Shown here piece by piece: positions 15,897 through 17,291 of a stretch of 17,291 nt of DNA; within the stretch, counting starts at the first letter, position 1, and each line of letters begins with the position of its first letter. The position numbers and the translations under genes were made by a program. The notes beneath the pieces were generated by a model that saw only the letters and a program-made list of their open reading frames with translations, had not been told where the DNA came from and ran no database searches. Origin of the DNA: JBAUHN01 sp049680295 (GTDB lineage Bacteria; Pseudomonadota; Alphaproteobacteria; Rhodobacterales; Rhodobacteraceae); assembly GCA_049680295.1 (NCBI GenBank), contig JBAUHN010000130.1, positions 1 to 17,291 of the forward strand. The letters run 5' to 3'.

Positions 15897-15909
15897 GGTC
15901 CTGACCCTA
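15894..15909. repeat. 16-base palindrome over the ALDH stop codon
   Basis: TAGGGTC-CT-GACCCTA, two perfect 7-base arms, begins with the TAG stop codon of the ALDH gene. It may form a short RNA hairpin or be a protein-binding site. Its 7+2+7 architecture equals that of the LuxR-region palindromes, but the inner bases differ. Confidence 0.45.
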
Positions 15910-15916
15910 AATGCAA

Positions 15917-15948
15917 CGGGGGGAACGGAATATTCCCCGCTCCCCCCG
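15917..15948. terminator. GC-rich hairpin between the convergent ALDH and ridA remnant
   Basis: CGGGGGGA (15917-15924) pairs perfectly with TCCCCCCG (15941-15948). Inside lies another small palindrome, GGAATATTCC. There is no downstream T-run. Placed between convergent genes, it is probably a bidirectional transcript end. Confidence 0.6.
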
Positions 15949-15976
15949 CAATCTGTCAGCCCGTCATGGGATGGGT

Positions 15977-16276
15977 TCAACCTGCCAAGGCCTCAACAGG
16001 GGCGGCGGCGATCACCAGAAGTTCGACCTTGTAAAACGGTTGCGCAAGGCGCGCTTCGACACAGACCCGTGTCGGGGGGGCAATGCCGCTGACCCAGTTG
16101 TCCCAGGCCTCATTAAAGCCGTTGTAGTCATCCATATCAGACAACCAGACCTGAACGGAAATGATCTGACCCCGGTCTGTACCGGCTTCTGCCAGCAGGG
16201 CATCGACCTTGGCAAAGACGTCGTCTGACTGGGCGATGAAGTCGCCGTGCTTTGTATCAATGACCGGGTTACCTAC
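15977..16276 (-). pseudogene. ridA: 5'-truncated RidA (YjgF/YER057c/UK114) family gene
   Basis: The minus strand reads, without frameshift, a RidA C-terminal part of 99 codons plus TGA (15977-15979). It has FAKVDALLAEAGTDRGQIIS, VWLSDMDDYNGFNEAWDNWV, the signature PTRVCVEARLAQPFYKVELL and a VIAAAP ending. RidA proteins hydrolyse reactive enamine/imine intermediates, and the substrate-binding arginine of the PTRVCVEA motif is kept. Family similarity begins at VGNP, which normally follows the GQ of the first 25-30 residues. Those residues are missing, no start codon is in frame before the similarity, and a TAA stop appears nine codons upstream of that point. The break is near 16277. This is a truncated remnant, or a gene whose 5' end was replaced. 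The run of seven C residues near 16074-16080 keeps frame and is not the lesion. Confidence 0.8.
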
Positions 16277-16602
16277 CGCCGCGCAGCATTAAGAAACAAG
16301 CAACTGCAGCGATTTTTGCGCTGCGAGTGCACGCAGCATAATTTCCCAAGGCACACTTTGGGCTCTGACCCGCCATTAGCTGCGCTTTGCACGAATGTCC
16401 GCTGCTACGTTTATGGTCCAAATGGGCGGTGTTCCAAGTCTTCGAGAGACTAAACTCAAGGCACATGATTTTGTTGCCAACGCAGTTTCATCAATTCAGT
16501 GATCCGAAAGCCATACGACTTTGCTACCACCTAGTGGTCAGATGGCATCTAAGGTAAGCAAAAAAATGAATGTTAATTAGATACATAGAAGCCAAGGATA
16601 TA
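16277..16602. other. Gene-free junction region
   Basis: 326 bases between the broken end of ridA and the next gene, with no supportable gene. Visible elements are a small hairpin GCAGCG/CGCTGC (16306-16311 with 16319-16324), a near-repeat of CGCAGCAT (16282 and 16332 areas), and an inverted repeat ACCAC-CTA-GTGGT (16526-16538). A 24-codon minus-strand frame at 16456-16530 resembles, by eye, a tyrosine-recombinase fragment. From about 16540 the sequence becomes AT-rich and presumably holds the promoter of the gene at 16603. No transposase and no clear element end is visible. Confidence 0.5.
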
Positions 16603-17291
16603 ATGGATAGTATTACCCGACTGACGCAAATCGAGGCGTCATTGCTTGGCGTCATCTCAGCGATCACGCAAACCCCCAGTAAGAATGTCCAACGCGCCCG
16701 TTTGGCTTCTTCCATCGCAACGGCCAAGGTGACGGGCGTTGCGACAACGGCAGGCATATTTGGGCTTGTATCAACCCTTGGGACGGCAGGAACTGGGACT
16801 GCCATAGGAACGTTGAGTGGTGCCGCATCGACAAGCGCGACGCTTGCTTGGATCGGCGGTCTTGTTGGTGGCGGTATGGGAGCTGGCGCTATTGTTCTAC
16901 CTTTAACGGGGATCGCTGCTGGAGCCACGGCAACGATGTATTTGCGCCGTAAATTGCATGGGCGGCCAAGGTTGCTGAATGAGCTTCATCCATTTGAAGA
17001 TGAAATACTGTTCGGCGCGGACAACCTTATCCGCCCCATCGACACACTGTCGAAAGAAGGCGTTTCGGAGCCAACTTCAGATGAGCTTCGTCTTTACGCA
17101 CATGATGGTCTTAAGCCGCTGATTGCCGGCATCGAGCGCTACCTTACTGAAGCAACACAAGCATCTGACCAAGAGGACGATATAGCCAAGTTCACGACAA
17201 CCTTAAAACCAAAGTACCAAAAGCAACTTCGACAGCACTGCCGGGTTCTAAAAAAACATGCAGACGTCTTATCGCGACCAAGGCGCATATC
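16603..17291 (+). CDS. Membrane-hairpin protein of unknown function (partial, runs off right edge)
   Basis: The frame from ATG 16603 is open for 229 codons to the window edge, with AAGGA four bases upstream. The protein starts with a helical soluble segment (1-40). Then comes a long Gly/Ala/Thr-rich hydrophobic region (about 44-114) that looks like two membrane helices with glycine-zipper spacing (GTAGTGTAIGTLSG, then WIGGLVGGGMGAGAIVLPLT), ending in the positive YLRRKLHGRPR. Residues 120-229 are charged and helical. There is no signal peptide. Similar Gly-rich hairpins recur in uncharacterised bacterial membrane proteins, some near defence or toxin genes as I recall, but I cannot assign a function. 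The gene follows an apparent break point and is more AT-rich than the centre, so it may be transferred DNA. Confidence 0.75.
   Translation, partial: MDSITRLTQIEASLLGVISAITQTPSKNVQRARLASSIATAKVTGVATTAGIFGLVSTLGTAGTGTAIGTLSGAASTSATLAWIGGLVGGGMGAGAIVLPLTGIAAGATATMYLRRKLHGRPRLLNELHPFEDEILFGADNLIRPIDTLSKEGVSEPTSDELRLYAHDGLKPLIAGIERYLTEATQASDQEDDIAKFTTTLKPKYQKQLRQHCRVLKKHADVLSRPRRI

Noticed and set aside
16074..16080. Suspected frameshift at a seven-base G run in the ridA remnant
   Set aside because: Careful reading of the minus strand shows the seven C residues keep frame through APPTRVCVEA, so the gene is truncated rather than frameshifted.
16456..16530. A 24-codon minus-strand peptide (YGFRITELMKLRW region) resembling box I of tyrosine recombinases
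   Set aside because: Too short, bounded by stops on both sides, and the similarity is by eye only. It could be a relic of an integrase but cannot be supported.
16524..16928. A 134-codon minus-strand frame rich in Pro, Ala and Val
   Set aside because: It is antisense to the plus-strand gene starting at 16603, which has a good ribosome site, realistic membrane-protein composition and stays open to the window edge. The Pro/Ala-rich reading is the usual shadow of Gly/Ala-rich coding DNA.

Overview
The window looks like a chromosomal segment from a marine-type alphaproteobacterium, most likely Rhodobacterales (Roseobacter group). The evidence is the GC-rich coding style, the dense operons with 4-base stop/start overlaps, and protein families typical of that group (Liv-type ABC importers, RidA, 3-hydroxyisobutyrate-dehydrogenase-like enzymes, many ALDHs). 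This assignment is inferred from style, not from a marker gene. Both ends look more AT-rich and less conserved than the centre.

Layout. (1) 1-2060: the 3' end of an unrecognised gene, a DUF6880-type protein on the minus strand, and a 447-base stretch with no supportable gene. (2) 2061-10576: the main metabolic unit. A six-gene minus-strand operon encodes a Tat-exported Liv-type solute-binding protein, LivG, LivF, LivH, LivM and a class II HDAC-like amidohydrolase. It is headed by a LuxR/GerE-type regulator, and a small SnoaL-like protein plus an aldehyde dehydrogenase (ALDH) run divergently. One 17-base sequence, containing the palindrome TAGTGCA-GA-TGCACTA, occurs exactly twice: in front of the transporter operon and in front of luxR/SnoaL-ALDH. 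This links the two arms into one probable regulon. (3) 10585-11982: an HxlR-family regulator divergent from a secreted protein of two SnoaL-like repeats, with a TACT-N7-AGTA dyad between them and hairpins on both outer sides. (4) 12000-16276: a LysR regulator divergent from a cupin, 3-hydroxyacid-dehydrogenase and ALDH operon, followed convergently by a ridA gene that has lost its 5' end. The cupin's metal and catalytic residues have the spacing I remember for the DMSP lyase DddW. (5) 16277-17291: a gene-free junction, then an AT-richer gene running off the right edge. It encodes a protein with a Gly/Ala-rich membrane hairpin and a charged soluble region.

How the parts may work together. The strongest candidate for an undescribed system is the middle unit. 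A solute, perhaps an N-acylated amine or amide, would be imported by the Liv-type transporter and hydrolysed by the HDAC-like zinc amidohydrolase. A resulting aldehyde would then be oxidised by the ALDH, with the LuxR protein controlling both arms through the twin palindromes. The substrate cannot be read from sequence. The second candidate is the LysR/cupin/dehydrogenase/ALDH cluster, which could be a short C3 route linked to DMSP or a related sulfonium or hydroxyacid compound. That idea rests on a motif match only.
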